Shown here piece after piece: positions 49,401-61,121 of a DNA stretch of 64,000 nt. This DNA is from Hydractinia symbiolongicarpus (taxonomy: Eukaryota; Cnidaria; Hydrozoa; Anthoathecata; Hydractiniidae), in assembly GCF_029227915.1 (NCBI RefSeq), contig NC_079882.1:10168001-10232000 (forward strand), given 5' to 3'. Within the stretch, counting starts at the first letter, position 1, and every line of letters starts with the position of its first letter. The notes below the pieces were generated by a model. The model saw only the letters and a program-made list of their open reading frames with translations, made no database searches and had not been told where the DNA came from. The translations under genes were made by a program, and so were the position numbers.

Positions 49401-51252
49401 TTATACCTGACAATCATAAGATCGTTAATTTCTAAATCCTAGCGATCAAAATTTCCTAACAAACATGATCACACACCCCACTTCTTTTTATAAAACTAAA
49501 TTTTATCATTTAGCATTCAATTGAATAAATTTTCTTGTTTTCTGCGATGATTTAATCATAAGCTTTTTTTGGAAAGAGCTTTAATGTGTCCAGCCATTGC
49601 TGTAGGAGGCAAATGAACTATGTTGTAGAAATAACAATTTCTTTTTTCGTTGTTTTTAGCTTCCCGTTTGCGTGTGTGATACTCCGAATTTTGCTGTCAT
49701 GATTTTTGTTTGTCGTTGAATCTGACAATGATAGTGGCAAAATTTGTAATTTAGAGGGAGTACAATGTGGTAAAACTGTGTTTAATAAGGGAATAAACCT
49801 TTCACATTATCAAGTGTTTTAGGAAATTTTTGCAGGAAGAAACTTTGATGATTTGAGTGATGATTTGACTGATTTGAGTGTTTTTAAATGTTTACTTTTA
49901 AATGTTTACTGTGGACCCTGTTTTTTGAGGATTATTTACAAAATTTTTTAAAGACGACTTGATGTATATGTATCAAACGCACACACTTAATGCCCTTTAA
50001 GCTTTTTAGACATGTTGCGTTGGACAACTTGTATATTGCGCTTTTTACATGCCTCCCCTAAGAAACACAATTCATTCATTTACAGGAAAAGATTTTTTAA
50101 CTTTACAGTAAAGTAATCCAAAATTACCCATCATATATCACATGATATCTGACATCTCCATTTTCATCAACATCTATTTTCTTCACTAATGCTTCAAACC
50201 AAGCACCCATGGTTAAATCCTTGCCATCAACACAATCACCAACCTAAATTTACACATTGTGAATTTGTAAACAATTTAACAATTGTAGAACAATAATTTT
50301 GTGTTAGGATATTGTAATTTCATTTCTTACAAAAGCAAATATAAAAAAAATGTCACCTTCCATCGGTAAGAAGTGGTGGTTTCACAATCCTGGTAAATAA
50401 GAAATATATCTTAGCACAATTTGCTTAATAGAATATTAATTTTCTAATAGTAACCTTTACTAATAGTAACCTTGTTTATTGGTTTCTCCTCTTGCAGTCC
50501 ATCGGTTTCCCGATTTATGATATCGGCGAGCTTTTCTTTTTCCTTGCATTTATCACCGCTCACATCAATTTGTTTGTTGTTTTTGTTCTCACTGGTTACA
50601 ACTTCAGCAGGTCGTATCATTACTTGAATTAATGAATTGCGTTTCACGCTGTAGTCATACAATGTATGCCCATCCTCCAACTGAAAGTAAATTCAAGAGG
50701 AGTAATTGGAATTGTATGAGTTAAAGTTTATATTGATAAAAAAGAAATCATACTTGAGCAGGACAGAATTGTTTAGGAACTTGAGCAAGTTTTGACTTTT
50801 TAACAATTTAAAATAATCATTGTTTGTTATAGCAAATAAAAATGTTTACAGTAACAAAACATTACTTCATAAAAAATTAATATTCCACAGACTGTCCGAA
50901 TACTTCACTTCAATAAATAACAGTTGAAGGAAAATTTGCAATCACAGAAAGCTAATAAAATCTCATGCAATATTTTTTATGGTTATATGGTAAGAAACAT
51001 AAATGCTGTAAAGATTGTAACTCTATCCATGATCATATTAATAAAAAAAAAGTGAAAATTGCAAATGCGCTCAGTTAACAAACGCAAAAAATGACAAACC
51101 TGCTTGCCTGCAAAGAACAACCGCTGTCGAATTGGAGGTACTTCCAAATCTTTCTCCATTTTTAATTTCAAATCTTCAATTTTAGTCAGCTTGCTAAGAC
51201 CATCAACTTGGAAGCTTTTATCTCCATACATTGTTCTAACTTGGATCCACAT
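43422..51252 (-). CDS. UHRF1: UHRF1, ubiquitin-like PHD and RING finger protein
   Basis: Recognises hemimethylated CpG and histone H3 and ubiquitinates H3 to recruit DNMT1 for maintenance methylation. Exons: 51100-51252 (ATG), 50471-50680, 50128-50243, 48654-48732, 48320-48409, 48047-48093, 47902-47972, 47725-47763, 47566-47639, 46804-47148, 46620-46724, 46434-46540, 46267-46354, 45757-45831, 45599-45673, 45216-45278, 44646-44769, 44166-44314, 43659-43757 and 43422-43568; 751 residues (human 793). Domains in order: ubiquitin-like ([11 protein letters not shown]), tandem Tudor ([19 protein letters not shown]), PHD ([25 protein letters not shown]), SRA ([46 protein letters not shown]) and RING ([28 protein letters not shown]). 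A Lys-rich linker lies between SRA and RING. All signature residues look intact. Confidence 0.98.
49060..49235 (+). repeat. Dispersed repeat in UHRF1 intron, shared with 27875-27996
   Basis: Contains CCCCTGTACACAGTGCAGAGG, then GGAAACAAACA and AGGAATTTCAACC, matching in order and spacing CCCCTGTATACCGCACAGGGG, GGAACAAACAA and AGGAATTTTAACC just upstream of the LINE fragment in copy A. Each half has a small CCCTGT...ACAGGG palindrome. Function unknown. Confidence 0.6.
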
Positions 51253-52073
51253 TTTCTCATCAAAATTTACGAACCAGTATTATATTTTCTTTTTAAAGCT
51301 AAGAAAGATAAATTAGGATTGAAACACCTTATCACGTTGAAATTTTCCATACAGAAACTTTTGGCAACAAAAATTTTCCTTGGTTTCCAACCAGCTTTGA
51401 GCTTTTGGGATATGAAAACAAAATTTGAGATCTCAAAAAAATATCTCCATGTTAAATTTATTTGTTTCAAACCTTTTTTTCAAGTGAGAAACACAACCCC
51501 AGTAAAATTGTAGAAATACTCTTTTCTTATTCCAATCAAAATTCATTAAAAGCTCAAAAACAAACCAAAATATTCAAAACAAAATGTTCTACAACAAAAT
51601 GGCTCGCATAAAAAAAGTTGAAAATTGCTCAAAACCCGATATTCCCTGACCTGGTTCAAAATTTACAAAAATGATTCCCCCTTGATGAAATAAAGTTGTG
51701 TTGTAAGTTTTAAACTCTGAAGATAATAATGATAAAGTTAATATATTTCACTGATTATAAAGATATAAAAGAAATTGTTAGCACTAGTTTCGAGAAGTAT
51801 ATAGCTAATATTTATTAGAGGTATGGGACCTAAAAATTTGGCAATTTTTAGGTCAAGTGTGCCAATAAGGGGCAAATGCCTGTATATATAATGGAGAGTT
51901 TTTTTTGCCACTTTTGGAATACAATTTCCTGCCTTCTTTGAGCTTCCTTACTTTCCCGAATTGGCCTAAAATGTCCAAATGCAAAATAGCAGGCAGTCAA
52001 ATCCGACCTTAGCTATCGCGAATCCATTTGGATTCTTGCAACTACCACTTCATGAATCCACCAATCTGGTTTA
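51253..52073. other. UHRF1 upstream region
   Basis: AT-rich sequence upstream of the UHRF1 start codon; it must hold the 5' UTR and promoter, but no motif stands out. ORFs here have no recognisable similarity. Confidence 0.4.
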
Positions 52074-53205
52074 CAGTATAGTCTGAATGTAATCTACCAC
52101 GGATGCGAAACTCGCATGAACAGTTACACAGAACAATAACATTGCGATAGCTTTTGTTTTTTTAAGAAAATAATTGCCTCGCTGATAAACAATGACCTCA
52201 CGTGATCGATTGTTTAATCACAATAGGTTGAAATATCAATTTTAGCAATCTATTTTGCACGAACTCTGTTAAATTTTTTAATTGCAGTAATTAAATATAA
52301 AAGTTTAGATTGCATTTTAAAAGTTTAAAAACGAAAAGCGGCAATAGAAAAGATTTTTTTGATCGCATTTTAAATGTTTAAAAACGAAAAGCGGCGATAG
52401 AAATGTTTAAGATCGCATTTTAAAAGTTTTTAAACGAAAAGCAGTGATAAAGTTTTTTAAATCGCATTTTAAAAGTTTATAAACGAAAAGCGGCGATAGA
52501 AAAGATTTTTTAGATCGCATTTAAAAGTTTAAAAACGAAAAGCAGCGATAAAAATGTTTTTTAAATCGCATTTTAAAAGTTTATAACTGAAAAGCGGCGA
52601 TGGAAATGTTTTTTAGATCGCATTTTAAAAGTTTAAAAACGAAAAGCGGTGATAGAAATGTTTTAATTTGTTTCAATAAAAAAGTATGCAGAAGGATTTA
52701 TTCTACGTTGTTTGTTAAGAAGGAAATGTTTTCATCGAGAAATGTAGATATTGTATTTATTTCAGAATATACACCATTTGTTTTACAAAAATAAACCGTA
52801 GTTGTATTCTTTTAATAAAAAAACGCACGAGTCATTTAATAGTTGTGAACAATCCTTCTCATGTTTTTTAAATTAAACGCGCTGGAATCTTTTTAAGTAA
52901 TTAAATCAACAATACATTCCTGCGCAATGTATTATAAAACTTCGCGAAAGATTTTTATTATTTAATTACTTCAAGCTAATACTTAAGGGAATAGCTTATC
53001 AATACATTTACACAATGTATCTCACTATTACAAGAAATATAATTGCTCCGATTTTTCATCGAGAGCACATTGTTTTTTAACACGCAAATATAAACTCGCA
53101 AAACCCTTGAGGGATTTTATTACAACAAAAGACAAACAACTGCCATCCTCCACACAAAGGTGTGATATTAGCGTGTACGTGGTAGATTACATTCAGATTG
53201 TACTG
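52074..53205. mobile_element. 1.1-kb non-autonomous inverted-repeat element
   Basis: Ends 52074-52101 and 53178-53205 are inverted copies with about 26 of 28 bases matching (both contain TCTGAATGTAATCTACCACG and start CAGTA). No transposase is visible. The interior holds a 52-bp tandem array and smaller palindromes. No clear target duplication was found. Confidence 0.65.
52300..52665. repeat. ~52-bp tandem repeat, 7 copies
   Basis: The unit reads approximately GATCGCATTTTAAAAGTTTA, AAAACGAAAAGCGGCGATAG, then AAATGTTTTTTA. The ACGAAAAGC block recurs about every 49-53 bp from 52331 to 52640. Copies are well conserved, so the expansion is fairly recent. Confidence 0.92.
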
Positions 53206-53338
53206 CATTATGATATGAAACACTTTTAAGTGAGTGGAAGATCATCATCACAGCCAACTGGCCGACTGAAACTCGCCCTCAAGAAATGCGCCATTTTGAT
53301 ATTCTGTGCTTTGAGATTAAAGGGAAAGAACCGAATTC

Positions 53339-53540
53339 CAGGCCTTTTCAGGAGATTTTGAGTGGGTGTGTGATGAATAACACGCCCAAAATGCATTTGC
53401 GTGTGCTTTAGGCGTGCTATTCTGGTCAATTTCTCATAGAATATAAGATTTTAAGCGTGCTATCGACAGCACGCCTGAATCATTTCAGTTGTGTGTGGGC
53501 GTGTGCGCATGCTATCGCACGCCTCTCATGAAAAGGCCTG
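53339..53540. mobile_element. CAGGCC-family MITE, copy C (202 bp)
   Basis: Left end CAGGCCTTTTCAGGAGA, right end (reverse complement) CAGGCCTTTTCATGAGAGGC. Flanked by GAATTC at 53333-53338 and 53541-53546. Interior has alternating GCGTGTGC/GCACGCC palindromes like copies A and B. Compact enough to be called a MITE. Confidence 0.85.
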
Positions 53541-53546
53541 GAATTC

Positions 53547-54870
53547 ACGTGGGGGAACTATACCTTATGGAAATACGCTTCGAGTATATAAAAAATAAAG
53601 TCAGACTTGCCTTTCGATAGCCAGACTTGTCTCGATAATTAGGTTCCTGATGATCTGCGCTGAAGGGGTTGGTGCTTGATGAACAATAACCATTCTGTAA
53701 AGTATTCTACTTCAATAAAGGAAAAAATAAAATGGTAACCATCAGCAGCGAATGGTGGACCTTGGCAGCGAACGAAATGTTTGTTTGTAGATTGACCAAT
53801 ATTGGAAGATTAGAAAGAGAAAAAATATGGTGACTAATGTTATTAATTACGCGAATGTGATTGGATTCGCGGTATCAGAGATCATGAGAGTCAACATACA
53901 AATCAGATTCGCGGATTTGCTTTGGATTTGAGAGCCTGAATTGCATTTCAAGTAAACAGAGTTGCGTTACTTATTTGTTGTAACATTATAAACACTCCTG
54001 CCACTAAAGGCATGTTAGACCCATAAAGCTTTTCCCGACAGACAAAGAAATGTTGACGTAAATATTTTTTCTAACCTCCACATATAACTAAAAAGTATGT
54101 TTTATACATTTTTAAACGAATGTGGGATTTTTTGGGTAAACATTTTTTAAAAAACACCAAACTTAGCTGAACATGCCTGCACCTTTCATGGCATATGCTG
54201 CGTATTATGGGCACCTGAGGCTAGCCGTGTAAAATATTTGCATCTCTAGAAGGGCTTCTTTGTACCGTGATAAGTTGATCTAGTTTAAGTGAGAGAAGAG
54301 TAAAGTACAATAACATTTACAGGTTAGGTAAAGCTAGCCGTGGAGGTAAAAAGTTTCCGTATTTTAGGTGAAGAGAGTGCAGAGCTAGACACATTTTGGA
54401 GTTTTAAGAACAATGTTAGGAAGTTTGAGCAAAGATAATTTTTTGGAGCAAAATCTAGATAGCCAAGCATCATTTCCAGACAGGCTTTTATTATGGTCAC
54501 CTTTTGTTAGCTAATATTCTTTCACTTCCACATTTTTTAGCATTACGAACTAGGTTTGTTTTCACCCTGCGAAATTTTGTGATTCGTTAATTAAGCAAAT
54601 GTCAATCATCACTACGGCAACAAAGCTGAACCGAATCCCCGAATACTAAGTAAAAGCATAATTAGCAGCTGTGTGAGACCACTTCCTTCTAAGCTTAAAA
54701 TTAGTAGTTAATTTATACCAAAGTTAAATTGTCTAACTTTTATTTCATCTTTTAGGTGAATATCTTTGCTGATAAAAATGATGCAAAATGGAGCACTTCA
54801 TCGTTGAGCCCCAGTAAACCCTGGAAATAATCAATGATGAAATACCGATAATAATATATCTTACATATAT
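53547..54870. other. Intergenic, no feature recognised
   Basis: AT-rich sequence between two small elements. No ORF, RNA gene or repeat that I can support. Confidence 0.4.
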
Positions 54871-55284
54871 TAAGGCCACCATCAAAAATATGTTGTGTTC
54901 GCGTCCTGAAAACCCCCTCCCCCCAAAATGAGTCGGTCAGGCGTATTTTTTCTCTGGATTTTCAGATCGGAGCAAGAAAATCCGTTCCCAGGGCCAAGAC
55001 AGTATAGTGCGACTCGACATCGTTTGTAAACCATTTTTCGCCACCCTGTAAAACTGTCAGTAGCCACAGGAGTGCCCTAGAGGAATTAATTTTGACGGAA
55101 ATTAATTTTCGCGAGTTTTTGTCAATTTCACATAAATTAGTTCTGGCTAAAAAAATTTTCTTTTTGAAAAATATCTCCCAAAATTTTTTCCCGGCCTTTT
55201 TCCGATTTACCAAGTCGGGTTTTTATTACCAAAAGTGAGTCGGTCGGAGGACCCAAACACAACATATTTTTAATGACGGCCTAA
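54871..55284. mobile_element. MITE with AATATGTTGTGTT termini (about 414 bp)
   Basis: Left end TTAAGGCCACCATCAAAAAT then ATGTTGTGTTCGCGTCCT; right end as reverse complement TTAGGCCGTCATTAAAAATA then TGTTGTGTTTGGGTCCT. Both arms also carry an inner GAGTCGGTC block, in direct orientation on the plus strand (AATGAGTCGGTC left, GTGAGTCGGTCGG right). No coding capacity. Confidence 0.75.
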
Positions 55285-55409
55285 GCAGTACTTAATTTCT
55301 CGATTCGGGAATCACCTTCCTATGCTCTTCCCCGTTTGGTGTTTATAAGAGAAAGGTGTTTCTCTAACATTTTTCGTATTTTGCAGGTTCATTAACGATA
55401 TTTAGCAAA

Positions 55410-55981
55410 GGAAATCCTCTTAATTAAGCTGTATAGCTTAATTTGGAGATCTCCTAAATAAGCTGTATTATACAGCTTAGTTAGGTGACATATATCTAAA
55501 TTAGGAGGTAAAAAAAGTTTTTCTCAAATTTCTTGAAAAAAGTAAATTTTAGCAGAATCACCGCTGCAGTTCTTTCATCGTCAGTTTGACCACTATATTA
55601 TAAAAGAAGACCGGGTTCAAAAGATATGGACTATAAACAATGGTTCATTGTTAGTGATAGTCTATTTAAGCTGTACTGCATCCTAGTTAGGATGTCAGGA
55701 TGTCGTGATACATCCTATTTAAACAGATATTTTTAAAACTTCAAATTTAGCGGATCTCCAGGGTGCTATGAAAAAACTAAAGTTTTGGAGTTGTTTATAT
55801 GCACGTAAATATTGGATTTATTCAGTTAGATGCTAAAATTCAGTTAAATGTGTGTTTTAGACGATCAAAGTTTTGTACATCTTAACTAAGCTGTAAAACG
55901 CCTAATTAGACTGTATCATACATCCTAATTAAGCTGACATCTAAATTAAGCTGTAGCTACAGCTTAATTAAGAGGATTTCC
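55410..55981. mobile_element. Palindromic AT-rich MITE (572 bp)
   Basis: Starts GGAAATCCTCTTAATTAAGC followed by TGTA; the end is the exact inverse for at least 24 bases. Inside, AGCTTAATT and its inverse recur several times, so each arm can itself fold. No coding capacity and no obvious target duplication. Confidence 0.8.
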
Positions 55982-56642
55982 CTGACTGATATTCAGAAAC
56001 AGAAATTCAGTGACACAACAAATTTACCACTACGATAAGCTCAGTTGTTTTCATTACAATGCATTAGCTCATCTTAAAAAGAAAAGTGTATTTACGTGCA
56101 GCTAAAGTACGGCTGTTTGGAGGTTCGGCTAGCCTTAGCTACATTTTTACACCAACTATAGCATTAACTACCAAACATGGACCCCCTTTCGCAAGACCCT
56201 CATTGATAGCAATACCAAGAGGAACTGAAGAGGCTGAAAAAATAATTTCAATAATGATAATAATAACATAAAGCGACCTACGTGAGAAATAAACGAAAAT
56301 ATTTTACTTTGTTGCAGAGCGCCCCACACAAGCATTCGCAAGCCTTTCCCGCTTGATCTTTTAGTTTGGCGGGAAGTGCCTAAAATATCCAAACTCATTG
56401 CGAGTGCAGTCGTTTTCAAGTCACAATTGGGCTGGCTCTAACAGGTTTGTTTTGGTTCTTTGTAAAATTCTCATCAAATTAAGAAACATAAATTAACATC
56501 GCAATATTTCGTGTTTTTGTCACACCAAGCTAAAATGATAGCGCTGCAGCCATGTGGACTAATATACCCTTCGTTGCTTTTACTAACCGTGCAAATAGAT
56601 ATCTTTAAGAATAGCTTTTGCTCGATTTTTGGTATATACTGA
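55982..56642. other. NTHL1 upstream region
   Basis: AT-rich upstream sequence with a less AT-rich patch at about 56310-56440. No core promoter motif is evident, and the ORFs on both strands here look like chance. Confidence 0.4.
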
Positions 56643-57830
56643 ATGATAAAAAGATTTTTAGTTATGGCGAGCAAGTCCTCTCCATACTTTTTACCAAAAA
56701 GGAAGTGTATAATTTCAGCCATAGAATCAAATTTGTCACAGCAGAAGACGCGAAGAAAAAAAATTAAAATTGAATATGAAGATCAAATTCATGAAAACTC
56801 TGGAAAACAAAAAGATTTATGCGATACCTGGCAACCACAAAATTGGGAAGTTTTACTTAACAATATTAAGCAAATGAGGATTGATAGAACTGCTACAGTG
56901 GACTCAAAAGGTTGTGAAAGAACAGCTGATAGTTGGGAGCTACCAAGTGTAAGTATTTTTAAACATTTCAAATAAATCCTGTGACTGAGTCAGCTTATGT
57001 AAATTTTTTTTTTAGGTCATTAGATATCAGACACTCGTATCTCTAATGCTGTCCAGTCAAACCAAAGATGAAATGACATTTGCTGCAATGACTAGACTAA
57101 AGAAACATGGACTAAATATTTCAAATGTTATTGATACAAGTGAAGAAATGATTGGTAAACTGATAAAACCAGTTGGCTTTTGGAAAGTGAGATACATAAT
57201 ATTTTTTTTTAGTTTGGCAAAATTTTTTTATAACACTGCATTATATAAGTTTTAAAAATTTAAAATTTAGTCTACATCAAATAACAAAGATGTACTTTGA
57301 AAATAATTGGTTACACTACCCATAAAACTATTTACCTAAAATTCACATGTTTTATTAGCGGAAGGCAAAGTACATTAAACAAGCATCCCAAATATGTCAT
57401 GATGACTTTAATAGTGATATTCCTGACACTGTTAAAGGTCTAATATCCTTACCTGGTGTTGGACCCAAGATGGCATATATTTGTATGACTGCTGCATGGG
57501 GAGTTGTGGCAGGTATTGGTGTAGACACACATGTTCACCGAATTGCAAATCGATTGCACTGGGTTAAGAAACCGACAAAAAATCCTGAGAACACAAGAAA
57601 AGAACTTGAAACATGGTTACCAAGGTAATTATTGCTTTTTAATAGTTTCTAATTTTTATTTTGTAATTGGAACTATCAAACGATCAAACATTTTCTATTA
57701 TTACTATAGGTCAGAGTGGAAGGATATAAATATTTTGCTGGTGGGTTTTGGACAAGAGACATGCTTGCCTGTTGGTCCCAAATGTAACACCTGTTTGAAC
57801 AAAGATATATGCCCTTCAGCAAAGGCATAA
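56643..57830 (+). CDS. NTHL1: Endonuclease III-like DNA glycosylase/AP lyase
   Basis: Bifunctional glycosylase removing oxidised pyrimidines in base-excision repair, in nucleus and mitochondria. Four exons: 56643-56948, 57016-57186, 57359-57624 and 57710-57830; 287 residues (human about 304-312). Motifs: [14 protein letters not shown], helix-hairpin-helix LPGVGPKMA with the nucleophilic Lys, [12 protein letters not shown] with the catalytic Asp, and the Fe-S loop [17 protein letters not shown] with spacing C-x6-C-x2-C-x5-C. All catalytic residues are present. The first ATG (56643) gives a short basic-hydrophobic lead (MIKRFLV) before a second in-frame ATG (56664, MASKSS); a basic KTRRKKIK stretch could be a nuclear signal. 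I chose the first ATG because the frame is open to it. Confidence 0.97.
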
Positions 57831-59379
57831 CTTTTATAAATGTTTTATTTTTACATATTAATGTACATATTTTCTAGTTTTGTTATCTGCTTGTGTTCAC
57901 ATATGCTTTTTAGCGAGCCTTTTGTTATTCTTTTCTATCCTCAACCTTAAAATTATCACTAAATTTGATGGTTTTAGAATTTACCCTAAAAATTTTATTA
58001 AATCAGTTAAAATTTCTATAATTATTTTACTGTACATATATGTTTTATAAAAAACCCTCAGTTTTATGCATTATATATTTCTGTATGCTGTATACCTTAG
58101 TTATATAATTAATTTTCGCGAATTTTGGCGTATTCACAAACATTTGTCTGTGCGGAAATTTTTGAAAAGGTCTATTCGCCTAAATAATTCTTTTCCGAAA
58201 CAATCTTCCCGAAATAACTTATACAATCAAGTTCCACTATTTCTTGCTGTTAATGGTCCGGATAAAAAGTTCGAAATATGGAGATGTCAGGATAACGAAA
58301 TTTTATCAGAAAAAAATCGTTATTTTGAGTTGCGGTGAACTCAGAAAAAAGGATATCAAAAGAACGCTGTCAGAAGCGATTAATTTATAAAGGAATAAAA
58401 TCCTGCCTTTAAAAGATTAAAGACGAAAATTAGAATTTGAAGTTAGTATAAGTTGCATTTTCTGAAGGCCATTTTTATAGTCAGATGCATTTACCTTTGT
58501 TTTTGCGTATAAAGTACCACTGAATCAATTCAATTTGTTAAATGAGGCCAGCAGTGGTGGGGCACCACAGTTGTGAACAATATCCACTTAATGCTTTTCC
58601 ATAGGGCCGACATCACTTTCTGTGTTCTCGTACAAAATCTGCGTCATGTCGAGAAAGACAACTTTTTCCCTTTATTAATAACACTTTTTTCTAAGGAGGC
58701 ATTGTTTGTCATCAGTAGGCGAAGATCTCGGACTTCAGTTTTTTCTGTGATAATTGATACTTAACAAGTTAAAAAGCTGCATAGGCATTATCGCGGGAAA
58801 GAGCTCTTTTTATGTAACAGAATTTTTTTTTTAAATATATCACGTCTGGTAACCTTGAGGTTGAGATTTTTTTGGTTATTTTAGTGCATGATCTACATCT
58901 TGAATTTTTTTCTTGCCTCTGGATTTCACAAAATTACCAAAAATGTCATATTGTGGGATAATTAATCGTTTGTAAGTTTTTTTTTCCAAAGCTTTGTTTT
59001 CCACCATTTTTCAACTTTTTCAGGTCTGGTACATTTTAACCTCAAAGTGCTCACAATTACTTGGGCCCAGTCTCCTTCATCGTTTTTGAAAGTTTTTAGA
59101 GCCCACTAAAACCCCGGAATGAAGCGATAGCGCCGATTATTTAAACCACATATCTTACATCTTCGTACATTTTGTCCTAGAATTAATGTCGTTATTTCTT
59201 AAAAAACCTTAGAGAGACTTTTAGAGATAATTTAATCGTATTGCTCAGCATGATGTGTTTTTAAATACATGTTGGATGAAGCAAAATTTTAAGTTTGTGG
59301 GAGTGCTTTTAAAAACATTCGAACGATAAAGTTTATTCATTCCTGAAAGCAAAATGCCGGACACGAAAAGAATACTGCA

Positions 59380-59574
59380 GTGCTGCTTACGAACGAACTC
59401 GTCGATTCAGACGATGAAAAAACAACCCGCGGAAAAACAAGAGAGCGGATAAAGAGGACGGAACAAAATGGATTTTTTAGTAATATCATTAAAGAATTGT
59501 TTCGGATGGATGTGGTGGATTTTTGTTTTTTTCTCTGTATAGTAGAGTACTGCCGAAATGACAGTTTTTATTGA
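59380..59574 (+). pseudogene. Possible PIF/Harbinger nuclease N-terminal relic
   Basis: The frame reads GKTRERIKRTEQNGFFSNII, KEL, then FRMDVVDFCFFL. This recalls the N-terminal region of Harbinger-type DDE nucleases (a GKTR..I..R....G.F..I..EL...FRM...DF pattern), with about 10 residues apparently missing between KEL and FRM. No other part of such a gene is seen nearby. Based on remembered motif style only. Confidence 0.35.
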
Positions 59575-60459
59575 AACGCATCAAATTAAAAACATTCCAA
59601 CGTTCGAAATTCGCGGGATTTTTATATGTTGGATAAAAATTCACGCAACTCAGATAAAGAATCCCTTTGATCTTGCCGAAAATGTTGGATGTAATGTTTG
59701 ACCGCTATCAAACTTCATCCAACATCGTCTAACACGATTTTTTATTCTTTTTTTAAAACATTTTTGAAGGGACTCAAAACAGTCCAATATTTGGTTTCCC
59801 CCGCCTTAAGCATAATCTAAAGCGCCATGTCTCAGCCCGATTTTGAATTTCACTTGCTTATAAAAAATAAACCTTGCATTTACACAATTTGTAGCTTTTT
59901 TAAAAAACAAATTCTAACTTGTTAGATGTTAAAAAGACATTACTTTTTTGCCAGTACAGCAAGAACCTTATTTTCCCTGACAGTAGGAAAAGATATAATT
60001 AAAATAGTGTGTAGTATGTCATCAAAGTTATTTGTTGACATTTTTTCTAATTTATACCGTTTTTTCTTTATGCAGGAGGCAAAAAAAAAAAAAACTGGTG
60101 CAGTTGAAAGTTACATAAATTATCTGTAGTTTTATTAAAAGCTGTGGAAAAAGTTTTTGAAAAGGAAAAATAATATCCAATTTTCGCGAATAGTAAGTTT
60201 CCTGATGATTTTTCTTAAACCAATTTTCGCAAAATTCGCATAAATTAATTCCCCTAAGGCATTAAAGAGAATTAACGTAATTAATTATTAGCAATAGCAA
60301 AGAGTCCATGAGAAGTTTTCAGAAACACTTAAGCTTGGTGCTTAACTTGTACTTCTCCAGGACTGCAAAACTTACAAAAGCGAATTTTTTACTTATTCAC
60401 ACTGGGGTATTTTTGATACTTTTTAATTTTTAAAATCGCTTTTTCCACGCGCAGGTTCA

Positions 60460-60575
60460 GTGACGTCTAGTAACGTCCAAAAGTCATACTCACTGGGCAT
60501 CTAGTGGCGTCTAAAAGTTAAACTCACTGGGCGTCTAAAAGTCATGCTCACCGGGCGTCTAGTGGCGTTTAAACC
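60460..60575. repeat. Short tandem repeat (GGGCGTCTAGTGGCG)
   Basis: Three to four imperfect units of about 30-35 bp containing CACTGGGC, GTCTAGTGGCGTC and TAAAAGTCAT. Confidence 0.8.
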
Positions 60576-61115
60576 GCCTCGTAGATACTAAGCTTTATCC
60601 AAAGCTTTGAGCAAAACTTAAGAAAAAGATTACCTGACATAATCTCAGACTTTTTAATTTATCCACAGGCTACTGTCTAGCGTTAAAATAAGTGCCATTG
60701 CATCCATTATTTAAGCTTTATAAAATGCTGCTAAATTAATATTGTGATGTTCATAAGAAATTTCTTAAACAACAAACGACACGCCCGTCCAGATCAAAAA
60801 AGACCAAGGTAGACCAACTGTCCTAGGATATACTGTTAAAGCTACAAGGTTAAAGCAAAGGTTTACAATGTACAGATTGTGTTTATTTGTCAGCAACAGA
60901 AAGAAAAATTTACAACACTAATTTTACCGTGATCATAAAAAATTGTTTAAAAAAACTCTAACTGCTTTACACAAAATGGCATACATAAAGCGTAAGGTGC
61001 AAAGCTGCAAATATTAACCAAGAAGATTTTATACTAAAATATATTTATTTACCCTATATGTTCCACTTTGGTAGAAGTTTTAATTTGAATTTAAAATGTT
61101 ATTTCAAAGCATCGA

Positions 61116-61121
61116 TTTATT
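61116..61121 (-). terminator. Arfaptin polyadenylation signal
   Basis: AATAAA on the minus strand 57 nt after the stop codon; a second copy lies at 61045-61050. Confidence 0.55.

Noticed and set aside
56168-56419. Divergent partner gene sharing the NTHL1 promoter (human NTHL1 is head-to-head with TSC2)
   Set aside because: The minus-strand ORF has no resemblance to TSC2 or another protein and no splice sites extend it.
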